Positions 7,867 to 16,900 of a DNA stretch of 64,000 bases are shown here, piece after piece. Source of the stretch: Paraburkholderia phytofirmans PsJN (GTDB taxonomy: Bacteria; Pseudomonadota; Gammaproteobacteria; Burkholderiales; Burkholderiaceae); NCBI RefSeq assembly GCF_000020125.1, contig NC_010676.1:1674001-1738000 (forward strand), written 5' to 3'. Below the pieces are notes generated by a model. That model was not told the DNA's origin, did no database searches, and saw only the letters and a list, made by a program, of their open reading frames with translations. The number at the start of each line of letters is the position of its first letter. Within the stretch, counting starts at the first letter, position 1. Both the position numbers and the translations under genes were made by a program.

Positions 7867-8874
7867 ATGCTTAGCGTCATTTGCGAATCGCCCGGCGTAC
7901 TGCGCCACGAAGAACGCGAACCGCCTCGCCGCGCTGAAGGTGAAGTGCTGCTGCGAGTTCGCCGCGTCGGTATCTGCGGCACGGACATGCACATCTATTC
8001 GGGGAATCAGCCCTACCTGCAATACCCGAGAGTCATGGGGCACGAGCTGTCAGCGATCGTTGCCGAGGCTGATCCCGGCGCGCACGTCGTGCCCGGCGAC
8101 GCCGTCTATGTGATGCCCTATCTGTCGTGCGGAAAATGCATCGCCTGCAGACAGGGTAAAACCAACTGCTGCGTCAACATCAAGGTGCTCGGCGTGCATC
8201 GCGACGGCGCGTTGACGGAATATCTGTCGGTGCCCGCACAGTTCGTCCATAAGGCCGACGGCGTGACCCTGGATCAGGCGGCAATGCTCGAGTTCCTCGC
8301 CATCGGCGCGCACGCGGTGCGGCGTGCCGATGTGGCGGCCGGCCAGCGGGTTCTCGTTGTCGGTGCCGGCCCAATCGGCATGGCGGCCATGCTGTTCGCG
8401 AACCTGCGCGGCGCGCGCGTCGCCTGCCTGGACACGCGAGCCGATCGTCTTGCGTTCTGCCGCGAGCACATTGCCGTGTCGACAGTTCAGATCGGCCCGA
8501 ATGACGTCGATGAATTGTCTGCGCTCACCGATGGCGAGTTCTTCGACGTGGTGTTCGACGCGACGGGCAACGTCAAGGCGATGAACCGCGGTTTTGAGTT
8601 CATCGCCCACGGCGGGAAATATGTGCTGATTTCGATCGTCCCGGGCGAGATCGCATTCTCCGATCCGGAGTTCCACAAGCGCGAGGCGACCCTGCTCGGC
8701 AGCCGCAACGCGACCGCGGAAGACTTCGAAACGGTCCTCGACGCCATGCGCGCGGGCCACATCCCCGACAAAGCGCTCAACACGCACCGCATGAGCCTCT
8801 CGGACGTACCCACCGAGTTCCCGAAACTGATGGAGCCCGGACAAACCGTCGTCAAGGCGCTGGTCGAGTGCTAA
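7867..8874 (+). CDS. Zinc-dependent dehydrogenase, L-galactonate 5-dehydrogenase (LgoD/YjjN) type
   Basis: A 335-residue medium-chain dehydrogenase. Catalytic zinc residues lie in GICGTDMH (about 36) and MGHE (about 57); the structural zinc cysteines are in CGKCIACRQGKTNCC (about 88-102); the NAD-binding motif is VGAGPIGMAA (about 165). The order of motifs ICGTDMH..GNQP, YPRVMGHE, GVHRDGALTEYLSVP and SDPEFHKREATLLGSRNA is the one I recall for E. coli LgoD, which oxidises L-galactonate to D-tagaturonate. This fits between the lactonase and the tagaturonate-reductase-like gene. It starts 13 bases after the lactonase stop. Confidence 0.88.
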   Translation: MLSVICESPGVLRHEEREPPRRAEGEVLLRVRRVGICGTDMHIYSGNQPYLQYPRVMGHELSAIVAEADPGAHVVPGDAVYVMPYLSCGKCIACRQGKTNCCVNIKVLGVHRDGALTEYLSVPAQFVHKADGVTLDQAAMLEFLAIGAHAVRRADVAAGQRVLVVGAGPIGMAAMLFANLRGARVACLDTRADRLAFCREHIAVSTVQIGPNDVDELSALTDGEFFDVVFDATGNVKAMNRGFEFIAHGGKYVLISIVPGEIAFSDPEFHKREATLLGSRNATAEDFETVLDAMRAGHIPDKALNTHRMSLSDVPTEFPKLMEPGQTVVKALVEC

Positions 8875-8901
8875 CCGAACCCCGTGGTGGAATCGTTCGA
8901 G

Positions 8902-10062
8902 ATGAGTGAACCTATTCTTCAGTTTGGCACCAGCCGGTTCCTCCAGGCCCATGTCGCGCTGTTCGTTTCGCAGGCGCTTGAGCGGGGCGACGCAATCGGC
9001 GGCATCTGCGTGGTGCAGACTACCGACAACCCGTCCAGCCAGGCGCGCATCGCCGCACTGGCCCAGGCAGCCAGTTATCCGGTGAAAATCCGCGGCAGGG
9101 AGGGCGGCGCGATCGTGGACACGGTCGTCGATTGCCGCGCCATCCGCGCTGCCTGGATTGCCAATCGCGATTGGGCGACGATACGGCATGCGGCGATTCA
9201 TGACGTGCGCGTGATCGTGTCGAACACGGGCGACATGGGCTATCGCCTCGACGAGCGTGATTCGCCCGCCCTGCTCGCGCGGGAGGGTCAGGCGCCGCAC
9301 AGCTATCCCGCGAAGTTGCTCACGCTCCTTCATGCACGGTGGCGTGAACGGCCTGACTCGGGCATCTCGATCTTTCCGTGCGAACTCGTCGCCAGCAACG
9401 GCGACACGCTGCGCGATCTGGTGACCGGCCTGGCTCGACAATGGGTGCTGCCCACGCCGTTTGTCGCCTATCTGTCGCAGCGATGCATCTGGGTCAACTC
9501 GCTGGTCGACCGCATCGTATCGGAACCGATCGAACCGGTAGGCGCGGTGGCCGAACCCTATGCGCTGTGGGCGATCGAGCGGCGCGCGGGCATGGAACTG
9601 CCGTGTACGCATGAACACATCGTAGTCACTGACGACCTGAGCAGCTACGAGCAACTCAAGCTGTTCTTTCTGAACCTCGGGCATACGTGGCTCGCTGACC
9701 AATGGCTCGCGCAGCGCCGAAGCGCGACCGAGACCGTCTTCGATGCGATGAACGATGGGCCGCTACGCGACGGCATCGAGGCTGTGTGGGACAACGAAGT
9801 GTTGCCCGTCTTCAGTGCGATGGGTTTGCGCGCTCGCGCCGTGCAGTACGTCGCGAGCGTGCGCGAACGGTTTCTCAATCCGTACCTCGATCACCGCATC
9901 GCGGACATTGCCAACCACCATGTCGAAAAGGTCCGGCGGCGAATCCTGCCGCTGATAGAGCTCGCCGACTCGCTGTCAGTCGGATCCGGTCAGACGCGTC
10001 TGCGCGAAACGCTCGCACGGCATGGACTGACGTCCTCAACGCAAAGGGCGGACGCATCATGA
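8902..10062 (+). CDS. Mannitol dehydrogenase family oxidoreductase, probable tagaturonate reductase (UxaB/UxuB family, short form)
   Basis: A 386-residue long-chain polyol-type dehydrogenase. The opening 'ILQFGTSRFLQAHVALFVSQ' matches the family's N-terminal nucleotide-binding motif; FPCELVASNGDTLR and the catalytic K region in NEVLPVFSAMG and YVASVRERFLNPYLDHRIADI follow. E. coli UxaB and UxuB are about 480 residues, so this is a compact variant. In pathway order it would reduce D-tagaturonate to D-altronate, the substrate of the next enzyme. The ATG at 8902 is preferred over GTG codons at 8884 and 8887. Its stop overlaps the uxaA start by four bases. Confidence 0.85.
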   Translation: MSEPILQFGTSRFLQAHVALFVSQALERGDAIGGICVVQTTDNPSSQARIAALAQAASYPVKIRGREGGAIVDTVVDCRAIRAAWIANRDWATIRHAAIHDVRVIVSNTGDMGYRLDERDSPALLAREGQAPHSYPAKLLTLLHARWRERPDSGISIFPCELVASNGDTLRDLVTGLARQWVLPTPFVAYLSQRCIWVNSLVDRIVSEPIEPVGAVAEPYALWAIERRAGMELPCTHEHIVVTDDLSSYEQLKLFFLNLGHTWLADQWLAQRRSATETVFDAMNDGPLRDGIEAVWDNEVLPVFSAMGLRARAVQYVASVRERFLNPYLDHRIADIANHHVEKVRRRILPLIELADSLSVGSGQTRLRETLARHGLTSSTQRADAS

Positions 10063-11585
10063 CAGATCAGACAATCGTCATCCTTCACAACGAGGACAAC
10101 GTAGCGGTGGCATTGCGGGCGCTCGAGGCGGGCACGCCGGTTGAAGCGGGCGGGCAACGGGTCGTCGTCAGAGGTTCTATTGCGGCCGGCCACAAGCTGG
10201 CTATCCGGCGCATCGCGCGCGGCAGCGCCGTGACCAAATATCGGCAGACAATCGGTATCGCGCTGGCCGACGTCGAGCCGGGCGAGCACGTGCACGTCCA
10301 CAACGTCGGCATGCCGGAGCATCATCCGCATCGCCCCACGCACAGCGATGCGGTTCGCAGTCTCGCACCCGTGGACCGGCCGGGAGCGTTTCAGGGGTTC
10401 GTGCGTGCGGATGGTCAGGTTGGAACACGCAACTACATCGGGGTGATCGCCAGCGTCAACTGTTCCGCGAGCGTGTGTCACGCGATCGCGGACGCCTTCA
10501 AGGGCGACGCAATGGACCCGTTCAGCACGGTGGATGGCGTCGTCGCGATTACCCATCAGAGCGGGTGCGGAATGTCCGCCACGGGTGACGGCATGGCCTT
10601 GCTTCGGCGCACGCTGACCGGCTACGCCTGCAACCCGAACTTCGCGGGCGTGCTGCTGGTGGGCCTTGGTTGCGAGGTGAACCAGGTGAGCGGTCTCACG
10701 AGGTCCCTCGAAGCCGGCAGCCCTGCCCTTGTCGAAACACTTGTCATACAGGATGAAGGCGGCGTACGCGAGACAGTGGCGCGCGGTATCGCCATCGTCC
10801 GGGAGATGCTGTCGGCGGCCAGCCGCATACGGCGCATCGAGGTCCCTGCCGCGCGTTTGAAAGTGGGGCTGCAATGCGGCGGCTCGGACGGCTATTCGGG
10901 AATCACAGCGAACCCCGCTCTCGGCGCAGCCGTCGATCTCCTCGTGCGCCATGGCGGCACGGCGATCCTCTCCGAAACGCCAGAGATCTACGGCGCGGAA
11001 CATCTGCTGACCGCACGGGCGGTATCGTCCGACGTCGCGGGGCGACTGCTCGACAAGCTGCGCTGGTGGGAGCGGTATGCCGCCGAAGCAGGCGGCGACA
11101 TGAACAACAATCCCTCGCCCGGCAACAAGGCGGGCGGCATCACGACCATTCTTGAAAAATCGCTGGGCGCGGTTTCGAAAGGCGGAAGTACCGCGCTCAA
11201 CGCGGTCTACGAATATGCCGAGCGGGCGTCGGAATCAGGTTTGGTCTTCATGGACACGCCGGGCTACGACCCTGTGTCCGCAACCGGTCAGATTGCGGGC
11301 GGTGCCAATCTGGTCTGCTTTACGACCGGGCGTGGTTCGGTGTTCGGTTCAAAGCCGGTGCCGACCATCAAGCTCGCGACAACCACGGGCTTGTTCGAGC
11401 GGATGCGCGCTGATATGGATTTCAATTGCGGTCAGATCGTAGATGGTTCGCTCACCGTCGAACAGGCCGGCGCGCAGGTATTTCAACTCATGCTGGACAT
11501 TGCGTCGGGTACGAAGACCCACAGCGAACAGAACGGCATGGGCGATCGTGAGTTCGTGCCCTGGCTGCGCGGCGCGATCATGTAA
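10059..11585 (+). CDS. uxaA: Altronate dehydratase family protein
   Basis: A 508-residue protein with an N-terminal SAF domain (about 1-95) and a C-terminal UxaA dehydratase domain. Conserved segments include GQVGTRNYIGVI, HQSGCGMSATGDG, VGLGCEVNQV, LQCGGSDGYSGITANPA, NNNPSPGNKAGGITTILEKS and MDTPGYDPVSATGQ. It dehydrates D-altronate to 2-keto-3-deoxy-D-gluconate with a metal cofactor. The start codon overlaps the preceding stop (ATGA). Length and motifs are complete. If the true substrate is a 6-deoxy sugar, the product would be the 6-deoxy analogue. Confidence 0.93.
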   Translation: MTDQTIVILHNEDNVAVALRALEAGTPVEAGGQRVVVRGSIAAGHKLAIRRIARGSAVTKYRQTIGIALADVEPGEHVHVHNVGMPEHHPHRPTHSDAVRSLAPVDRPGAFQGFVRADGQVGTRNYIGVIASVNCSASVCHAIADAFKGDAMDPFSTVDGVVAITHQSGCGMSATGDGMALLRRTLTGYACNPNFAGVLLVGLGCEVNQVSGLTRSLEAGSPALVETLVIQDEGGVRETVARGIAIVREMLSAASRIRRIEVPAARLKVGLQCGGSDGYSGITANPALGAAVDLLVRHGGTAILSETPEIYGAEHLLTARAVSSDVAGRLLDKLRWWERYAAEAGGDMNNNPSPGNKAGGITTILEKSLGAVSKGGSTALNAVYEYAERASESGLVFMDTPGYDPVSATGQIAGGANLVCFTTGRGSVFGSKPVPTIKLATTTGLFERMRADMDFNCGQIVDGSLTVEQAGAQVFQLMLDIASGTKTHSEQNGMGDREFVPWLRGAIM

Positions 11586-11668
11586 CAAGCGCGGCTTGCT
11601 GCAATCGATTGAAACTCCGACGCGGCGCAGGAATCTCAGACTCCCGAGGGGATCAGGAACCGTTTCCC

Positions 11669-11974
11669 ATGGACACAAACGCACCCGAATCGACGCCGCA
11701 GGATGGCGTGAAAGAGTTCCGCCTGTCAGCGCAGCAGAGACGCCTGCTTGGCGAGGCGCTTGCGCTGCTGATCGACACACGCTCGCGCGCGCTGGACGTG
11801 GCGGTTCAGGTCTGTCGACGTCGAGGCAGCGCCGTTCCCGACGTGCACGACTTTCAATTGCCCGCGATCATCGAACTGCAAAGGCGGCTGGAAGGAACGC
11901 GCGAGCGGTTGGACGACATGCTTCCACCGAAGTTGTCCGTGTTTGCAGCTAACGGGACGTGCGATCTTCAGTGA
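11669..11974 (+). CDS. Small protein of unknown function in the sugar operon
   Basis: A 101-residue frame between uxaA and the mutarotase, in the same orientation. The translation begins MDTNAPESTP and has a charged helical middle (FRLSAQQRRLLGEALALLID) and an ELQRRLEGTRERLDDML segment. No signal peptide, membrane helix or known motif is visible. Codon use resembles the neighbours. It could be an unrelated small helical protein. Function unknown; I am moderately sure it is translated. Confidence 0.5.
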   Translation: MDTNAPESTPQDGVKEFRLSAQQRRLLGEALALLIDTRSRALDVAVQVCRRRGSAVPDVHDFQLPAIIELQRRLEGTRERLDDMLPPKLSVFAANGTCDLQ

Positions 11975-12021
11975 AAATTGCGCCTGTGCACGGCCCGCTT
12001 CCCATCACATAAGGAGTCGCT

Positions 12022-12363
12022 ATGCGGTACTGCTTCGCACTGGATCTGAAGGACGACCAGGCGCTTATCGAGAGTTACGAAAAATATCACCGCGACGTCT
12101 GGCCTGAAGTGCTGCAGCATCTGCGCGAGCATGGCGTGGTGGGTATGGAGATTTTCCGACTTGGAACCCGCCTGACGATGGTCATGGAGACGGACGACGT
12201 CACGTTTGACGGCGACAAGATGGCCCGAGCCGCCGAATCGAACCCGGTGATTCGTGATTGGGAGGATTTGATGTGGAAATTCCAGGCGCCCACGCCGTGG
12301 ACGCCAGCGGGCGAGAAGTGGGTTTCGATGCGCCAGATATTTGACCTACGCAAACAGCCGTAA
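12022..12363 (+). CDS. L-rhamnose/L-fucose-type mutarotase (RhaM family)
   Basis: A 113-residue ferredoxin-fold mutarotase. The key histidine region 'YEKYHRDVWPEVLQHLREHG' (about 19-38) and C-terminal WKFQAP and MRQIFDL segments match the RhaM/DUF718 family, which equilibrates sugar anomers after uptake. AGGAG precedes the ATG by five bases. It ends the operon and would supply the anomer used by the dehydrogenase at 5968. Family members act on L-rhamnose or L-fucose; L-galactose is a plausible substrate since it differs from L-fucose only at C6. Confidence 0.88.
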   Translation: MRYCFALDLKDDQALIESYEKYHRDVWPEVLQHLREHGVVGMEIFRLGTRLTMVMETDDVTFDGDKMARAAESNPVIRDWEDLMWKFQAPTPWTPAGEKWVSMRQIFDLRKQP

Positions 12364-12549
12364 GTCGGGCATGGCCACAGATGGCGGCAAAGACGGCAAC
12401 GCGAGGCGTGACCCCACCAATGTTGGTTGTAGCCCAAAATCGCAAACGAATCGGATATCGAGTCGGTCGTCCGCGCGAGACACCAGCGTCGGTATCGGCA
12501 TTAAGAGCAGCGTCAGCGCGTTAACAATGCAGCTAGTTTCAGGTCGCCG

Positions 12550-12906
12550 TTAATGCTTTCGCAGGTGCGCCTCAATTTCGCGCGCATCTAAGGCCGAGAG
12601 ATCTTCGCTGATCTCTTCGAAAGTCAACCGACGCGTCTCCTCGCTTAGATGCGCGTGCAGCATCCCGAGGAATTTCGGCTCGGCGGCAAAACGCAATCGC
12701 TGATACCGCTGATGAAGCCGTCCCTGTTCGATGTAGTCGGCGACGGTCCTTGCGAATTTCTCGCGATCCTTCTCGCTCAGCCTACCTCCACTTGGAACGA
12801 CATTGACGAGGTCTTCGATTTCCCGCAAGTCCAGTTTAAGTCCCGGTGTTTCGAAGATTCGTGCACGGCTGCCGTCGGCAACGACAACCCAGGTAGTGCC
12901 AGCCAT
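12550..12906 (-). CDS. Host attachment family protein
   Basis: A 118-residue protein whose opening TWVVVADGSRARIFE is characteristic of the Host_attach family (named after an Agrobacterium attachment protein). 'LSEETRRLTFEEISEDLSAL' near the C-terminus is also family-typical. The fold resembles release-factor eRF1 domain-like proteins; biochemical role is poorly known. The ATG at 12906 gives the normal family start. It is convergent with the mutarotase and lies downstream of the OYE gene on the same strand. Confidence 0.85.
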   Translation of the reverse strand: MAGTTWVVVADGSRARIFETPGLKLDLREIEDLVNVVPSGGRLSEKDREKFARTVADYIEQGRLHQRYQRLRFAAEPKFLGMLHAHLSEETRRLTFEEISEDLSALDAREIEAHLRKH

Positions 12907-12994
12907 GGTGCGCCTCTCAGCGTGATTGGTCGCCGGCTGGGCCGCCATCGCAAGTCGTCGCGTGACGCCAGCGAGCCCGCCGGCCAACGATAGC

Positions 12995-14209
12995 CTATCT
13001 CCAACGTCCATCGATGACGGACCGTGGGGCCTCTCCGCGCTCCTGCGCGAGCGATGGATAATCGGTATATCCGCGCTCGCCGCCTCCATAAAACGTGGAC
13101 GGATCCGGTGAATTGAGCGGAGCGTGCAATCGTAAGCGTTCCGGCAGGTCCGGATTGGCGATGAACAAGCGTCCGAATGCGATCAGGTCCGCGTTGCCCT
13201 CCTCGAGCCATCGTTCCGCACTGCCACCGTCGAACCCGCCCGCGACCATCAGCACTCCACGATAAGTTCGCCGCACCATCTCGCTCATGCGTTTGGCGCG
13301 CTCCGTGAAAGCGACATCCTCACTGGTCGCCGCCAGCGCGGGATTGACGATGTGCAAATACGCCAACCCGTATTGATTGAGCTTCTCGAGGACGTAAGAA
13401 AAGGTCGCCTCGGGATCGTCGTCATGCATGTCGTTGAAGGTGCCCAGAGGCGAGAGCCGCACGCCGACCTTTTCCGGTCCCCACACGTCGCAAACCGTCT
13501 CGATCACCTCCAGCAGGAGCTTGGCCCGGCGCTCACGCGACCCGCCGTATGAGTCCGTGCGGCGGTTTGTGCCGGACAGCAGGAACTGGTCGAGCAGATA
13601 GCCGTTCGCTGCGTGCACTTCGACACCGTCCATGCCAGCCGCCTTTGCGTTGCGCGCACCCCTGAAGTACTGTCGCACGAGATATGGCATCTCTTCGACC
13701 TGCAGCGCGCGGGGCGTAATGCAGGGCGCGACGACACCTTCGCCGCGCTCGTTCTCGATGAACGCCTCCGCTTTTGGCTCGACCGCAGACGGCGCTACCG
13801 GCAGCATTTCATCGGGCTGCAACGAGGGGTGCGATATGCGTCCGACGTGCCAGAGCTGCATGAACATCAATCCGCCCGCCTCGTGCACGGCGTTCACCAC
13901 GAGCCGCCAGCCTTCCACCTGTTCGCGACTATGAATCCCAGGCGTCCACGCATAGCCCTGTCCTTGCATCGACACCTGCGTCGCCTCGCTGATGATGAGC
14001 GCGGCCGATGCACGCTGGGCGTAATAGCACGCGTTGAGCTGAGACGGTATGTTGCCTGGCTGGCTGGCGCGCGAGCGCGTCAGCGGCGCCATCACAGCAC
14101 GATGGCGCAGGTTGTACGGTCCCACCTTGACTGGTTCGAAGAGCTTGCTCAGCGCGATTCTTTCGTCGTGCTGCCCAGCTTCGGCGGGCGCGATTTCGGT
14201 ATTCGGCAT
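12995..14209 (-). CDS. Old yellow enzyme family alkene reductase (NemA-like)
   Basis: A 404-residue FMN-dependent TIM-barrel reductase for activated alkenes, maleimides or nitroesters. Visible: LFEPVKVGPYNLRHRAVMAPLTR at the N-terminus, LWHVGR, the catalytic H and N of the motif GVEVHAANGYLLDQFL (about 200), SYGGSRERRAKLLLEV, and the C-terminal GGGERGYTDYPSL. AAGGAG precedes the start. Electrophile detoxification fits the stress genes that follow on the right. A second, wrecked gene of the same family lies at 33200. Confidence 0.93.
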   Translation of the reverse strand: MPNTEIAPAEAGQHDERIALSKLFEPVKVGPYNLRHRAVMAPLTRSRASQPGNIPSQLNACYYAQRASAALIISEATQVSMQGQGYAWTPGIHSREQVEGWRLVVNAVHEAGGLMFMQLWHVGRISHPSLQPDEMLPVAPSAVEPKAEAFIENERGEGVVAPCITPRALQVEEMPYLVRQYFRGARNAKAAGMDGVEVHAANGYLLDQFLLSGTNRRTDSYGGSRERRAKLLLEVIETVCDVWGPEKVGVRLSPLGTFNDMHDDDPEATFSYVLEKLNQYGLAYLHIVNPALAATSEDVAFTERAKRMSEMVRRTYRGVLMVAGGFDGGSAERWLEEGNADLIAFGRLFIANPDLPERLRLHAPLNSPDPSTFYGGGERGYTDYPSLAQERGEAPRSVIDGRWR

Positions 14210-14482
14210 AAATCTGCTCCTTGCGTTTCTGGCTCGGCCCGAAAAGTACTGTCATGGACACTTCGAGACGTCGGCGTCAGATCACATCGACATGTTTCCG
14301 CCCTCAGTCAGTCTAGCCATGATCCGCGCGTGCTTCTTTCCGGTTTCTGCCGAGATATGTCACGATCCTGTCGCCACGCGGTCCATCGCTCCATCGGGGC
14401 CGGATCTGGTCCTGCCATGCCCTTAGCTACTGTGCCCTTTCGAGAGATTCGCGACCGGGACGCGGGCGCAAGCGTTGCAGCC

Positions 14483-14725
14483 TCAATCCGGCAGAACGAA
14501 CTCGGTGCGCATGTCTTCGACAATGCGCCGGATCTCGTGGGCAAAGTCGGTGCCCTCCTTATTGAGCGGCACCATATTCCAGTTCCTGCCGGCGGCATCG
14601 GGCGGGTGCCGTTCGGGCAGCGGTATGCGCACGCGCAGTCCTTCCGGCATGTCCGCGCTTATTTTTGCCACGCGACTTTGCGTTTCATCACGAATCTGCT
14701 CGGCAGAGGAAACAGTCTTCGGCAT
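14483..14725 (-). CDS. Small conserved protein of unknown function
   Basis: An 80-residue protein beginning MPKTVSSAEQIRDETQSRV and ending IVEDMRTEFVLPD. No signal peptide or membrane segment. I do not recognise a family. A 3'-terminal remnant of a close paralogue is found at 25446-25560, including the identical ending EDMRTEFVLPD, which shows that the reading frame was a real protein. Its upstream region (about 14775-14800, with AAGTCTAGT) is also similar in the two places. Confidence 0.65.
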   Translation of the reverse strand: MPKTVSSAEQIRDETQSRVAKISADMPEGLRVRIPLPERHPPDAAGRNWNMVPLNKEGTDFAHEIRRIVEDMRTEFVLPD

Positions 14726-14879
14726 GGGCGTTCTCCATTGCAACGGGCCGCATGGCTTCGTTCTCGAGCGCGGACGCGCCGACTCTTCAAGTCTAGTTCG
14801 TATTGGCGGAATGTTTGAACCGTTGCGCGCGTTTGAGTGCTCGACGAAACGGGTGCCCTGCGTCACCCAACGCGCAAGG

Positions 14880-15518
14880 TCAATGGAGCGAGGCCAATGC
14901 GTCGGCTATCGGTTGACTGCCACCGGCAAACCCGACGATCTTGTTGACAAGGCCCACCCTGAGCGCTTCGAGCACGACTTCGGCAACATCCTCACGCGCA
15001 ATGGGGGCACGAGCGGACTGCGCGTCGGCCACGATTTCAATTGTCCCGGCACCCGGCTCCATGGTCAGTGTGCCGGGACGCAGCACGAGATAATCGAGCC
15101 CACTGCCGATCAGATAATCGTCCGATGCGCGCTTCATCTGCGCGTAATGCCGAAGCTCATCTGGCGCGCGCTCAGGGGCGTATGCCAGCAAGGTGCTGAC
15201 GACGATGAAGCGATCCGCGCCATTTTGCTTCGCATAATCGACCGCCTTGATGATCGCGTCCCGATCGATCTGACGCTCCTGCTCGGCGCCCTCGGTTTCA
15301 GCGGATCCAGCGGCAAAGATAACTGTCTGAACCCCCGCGAGCGCCGCGCCGAAGTTCTGCGTCAGGTCGACGATCACGGGACTCGCGCCGAGGCCTTCGA
15401 AATGGGCTCGCCGAGCCTCGTCGCGCAGCAACGCACGAAACGGAGTGCCCGCACGGTGCAACTTTTCCGCCACCAGCCGGCCGGTGCGGCCGGTGGCGCC
15501 AATTAGTGCAATGCTCAT
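14880..15518 (-). CDS. NAD(P)H-binding atypical SDR protein
   Basis: A 212-residue Rossmann protein of the NmrA/YwnB-like type. It opens MSIALIGATGRTGRLVAEKL with the GxxGxxG nucleotide-binding loop, followed by FIVVSTLLAYAPE and a YAQMKRASDDYL region in place of the classic YxxxK. Such proteins act as NAD(P)H-dependent quinone or sugar-nucleotide reductases, or as redox sensors. The ATG at 15518 starts directly at the Rossmann strand; seven extra residues are possible from 15539. Substrate unknown. Confidence 0.85.
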   Translation of the reverse strand: MSIALIGATGRTGRLVAEKLHRAGTPFRALLRDEARRAHFEGLGASPVIVDLTQNFGAALAGVQTVIFAAGSAETEGAEQERQIDRDAIIKAVDYAKQNGADRFIVVSTLLAYAPERAPDELRHYAQMKRASDDYLIGSGLDYLVLRPGTLTMEPGAGTIEIVADAQSARAPIAREDVAEVVLEALRVGLVNKIVGFAGGSQPIADALASLH

Positions 15519-15620
15519 CGCGTCTCTCCGAGAAGGCATGTCAGCGGCGTGCCGCGCTTTCGCTGTGCTGAAGCGGCGCGTCGAGAAGCTCGTTCTGTTG
15601 CTTTCCAGTACCCACGACGA

Positions 15621-15821
<201 letters not shown>

Positions 15822-15928
15822 CTAGTGCAGCGGCGTTACGTGCAGGCAATCACCGTCATTGGAAGGTGAGATCGTCACCTTCATTACGCAGATCGAAAAT
15901 CGCGGCCTCGACGACATTCAAATCGATG

Positions 15929-16078
15929 TCATTGATCTGCCGGGCGGCGATTTTCCGGCCTCCGGATACGGTCGTATCGGTCTTCGCAAGTTAAGCGTGA
16001 GCACGCTCCAGTGTCGAACTGCGTGTCGATGTGATCGAAGTCCACACGGAACAACGCCTGAATTGCCGGGATGCTCAT
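15929..16078 (-). CDS. Possible 49-residue coupled ORF, maybe frameshifted
   Basis: The ATG at 16078 overlaps the DUF1269 stop (ATGA). It encodes MSIPAIQALFRVDFDHIDTQ and ends at 15929. In another frame the sequence continues as a plausible protein tail (INDIDLNVVEAAIFDLRNEG, stop at 15856), so either this is a short peptide or a longer gene broken by a frameshift around 15950-16000. No family recognised. Confidence 0.3.
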   Translation of the reverse strand: MSIPAIQALFRVDFDHIDTQFDTGACSRLTCEDRYDRIRRPENRRPADQ

Positions 16079-16605
16079 GCTGTCGTGCCACTGCTGTTCA
16101 GGTCCTCTAGCGCCTTCTTCAGGCGTTCCTCCTGATCGTTCGTGAGAGATGTCTTTAATACCTTACCGCCGAAAGGCTTCAGCTCCGGCAAGACCTTGTC
16201 GAAATTCACGCGACGCACGAGGATGAAGAGCGCCGATGAACCCGGCTCAATGTTCTGACCCGTCGAACACATGAAATCGTCATCGATTCCATAGTCTGAG
16301 AGCGCGCCCGACAGCGCGCCCGTGCCCGCACCGATGGCCATGCCTGTTGCCAACCCGGCGAGCGGATTGAGCAACATTACCCCAACCAGTGCACCAAACA
16401 AACCACCCCAGGCCGCGCCGCTGAGCGCGCCGAACTTGACGAGATCGACCGATTGCTTGAGGTGTATTTTTCCCTTCGCGCTGCGGACGACGATGCAGGC
16501 ATCCTCAAGGTCGATCAGGTGTTCCTTTTGCATCTGCTGGAGCTTGGTCAGCACCTGGTCGGCCGTGTCTTCGCCTTTGAAACTTACAACGACTAGATCG
16601 CTCAT
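16075..16605 (-). CDS. DUF1269 family membrane protein
   Basis: A 176-residue protein. The N-terminal MSDLVVVSFKGEDTADQVLT segment and DACIVVRSAKGKIHLKQS match DUF1269, followed by glycine-rich membrane-inserting helices (about 60-105, 'GALSGAAWGGLFGALVGVML') and the C-terminal SSALFILVRRVNFDKVLPEL. Its molecular role is not established. It is common beside stress genes in Burkholderiales. The ATG at 16605 follows GGAG (GGAGCAGATCC), about seven bases upstream. Confidence 0.85.
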   Translation of the reverse strand: MSDLVVVSFKGEDTADQVLTKLQQMQKEHLIDLEDACIVVRSAKGKIHLKQSVDLVKFGALSGAAWGGLFGALVGVMLLNPLAGLATGMAIGAGTGALSGALSDYGIDDDFMCSTGQNIEPGSSALFILVRRVNFDKVLPELKPFGGKVLKTSLTNDQEERLKKALEDLNSSGTTA

Positions 16606-16900
16606 GGATCTGCTCCTTTTCTCTGGGAGAAGCCGAGCTTCTTCGGCGGCAAGGTTGAATTCATCCTCGGCGCCGCGCGCTTGCTGGTCAGCCGCGCCGC
16701 AAAGCAACTGCGGTGCCAGCCAATCTTGCATGTCCCGCCCGGCGCCTACCCTGAGATATTCGGGGCCATTGACGCGATGACGATTACATCAAGATTAGAT
16801 TCTTGCCGGTTGCGCTTCTTCCTCATTCTTGCAAGACGTGTCGGATCTCTGCGCTTCTGTTGCGCGGCTTTCAGATTGCTCTCGCAACTTCGCCAATGAA

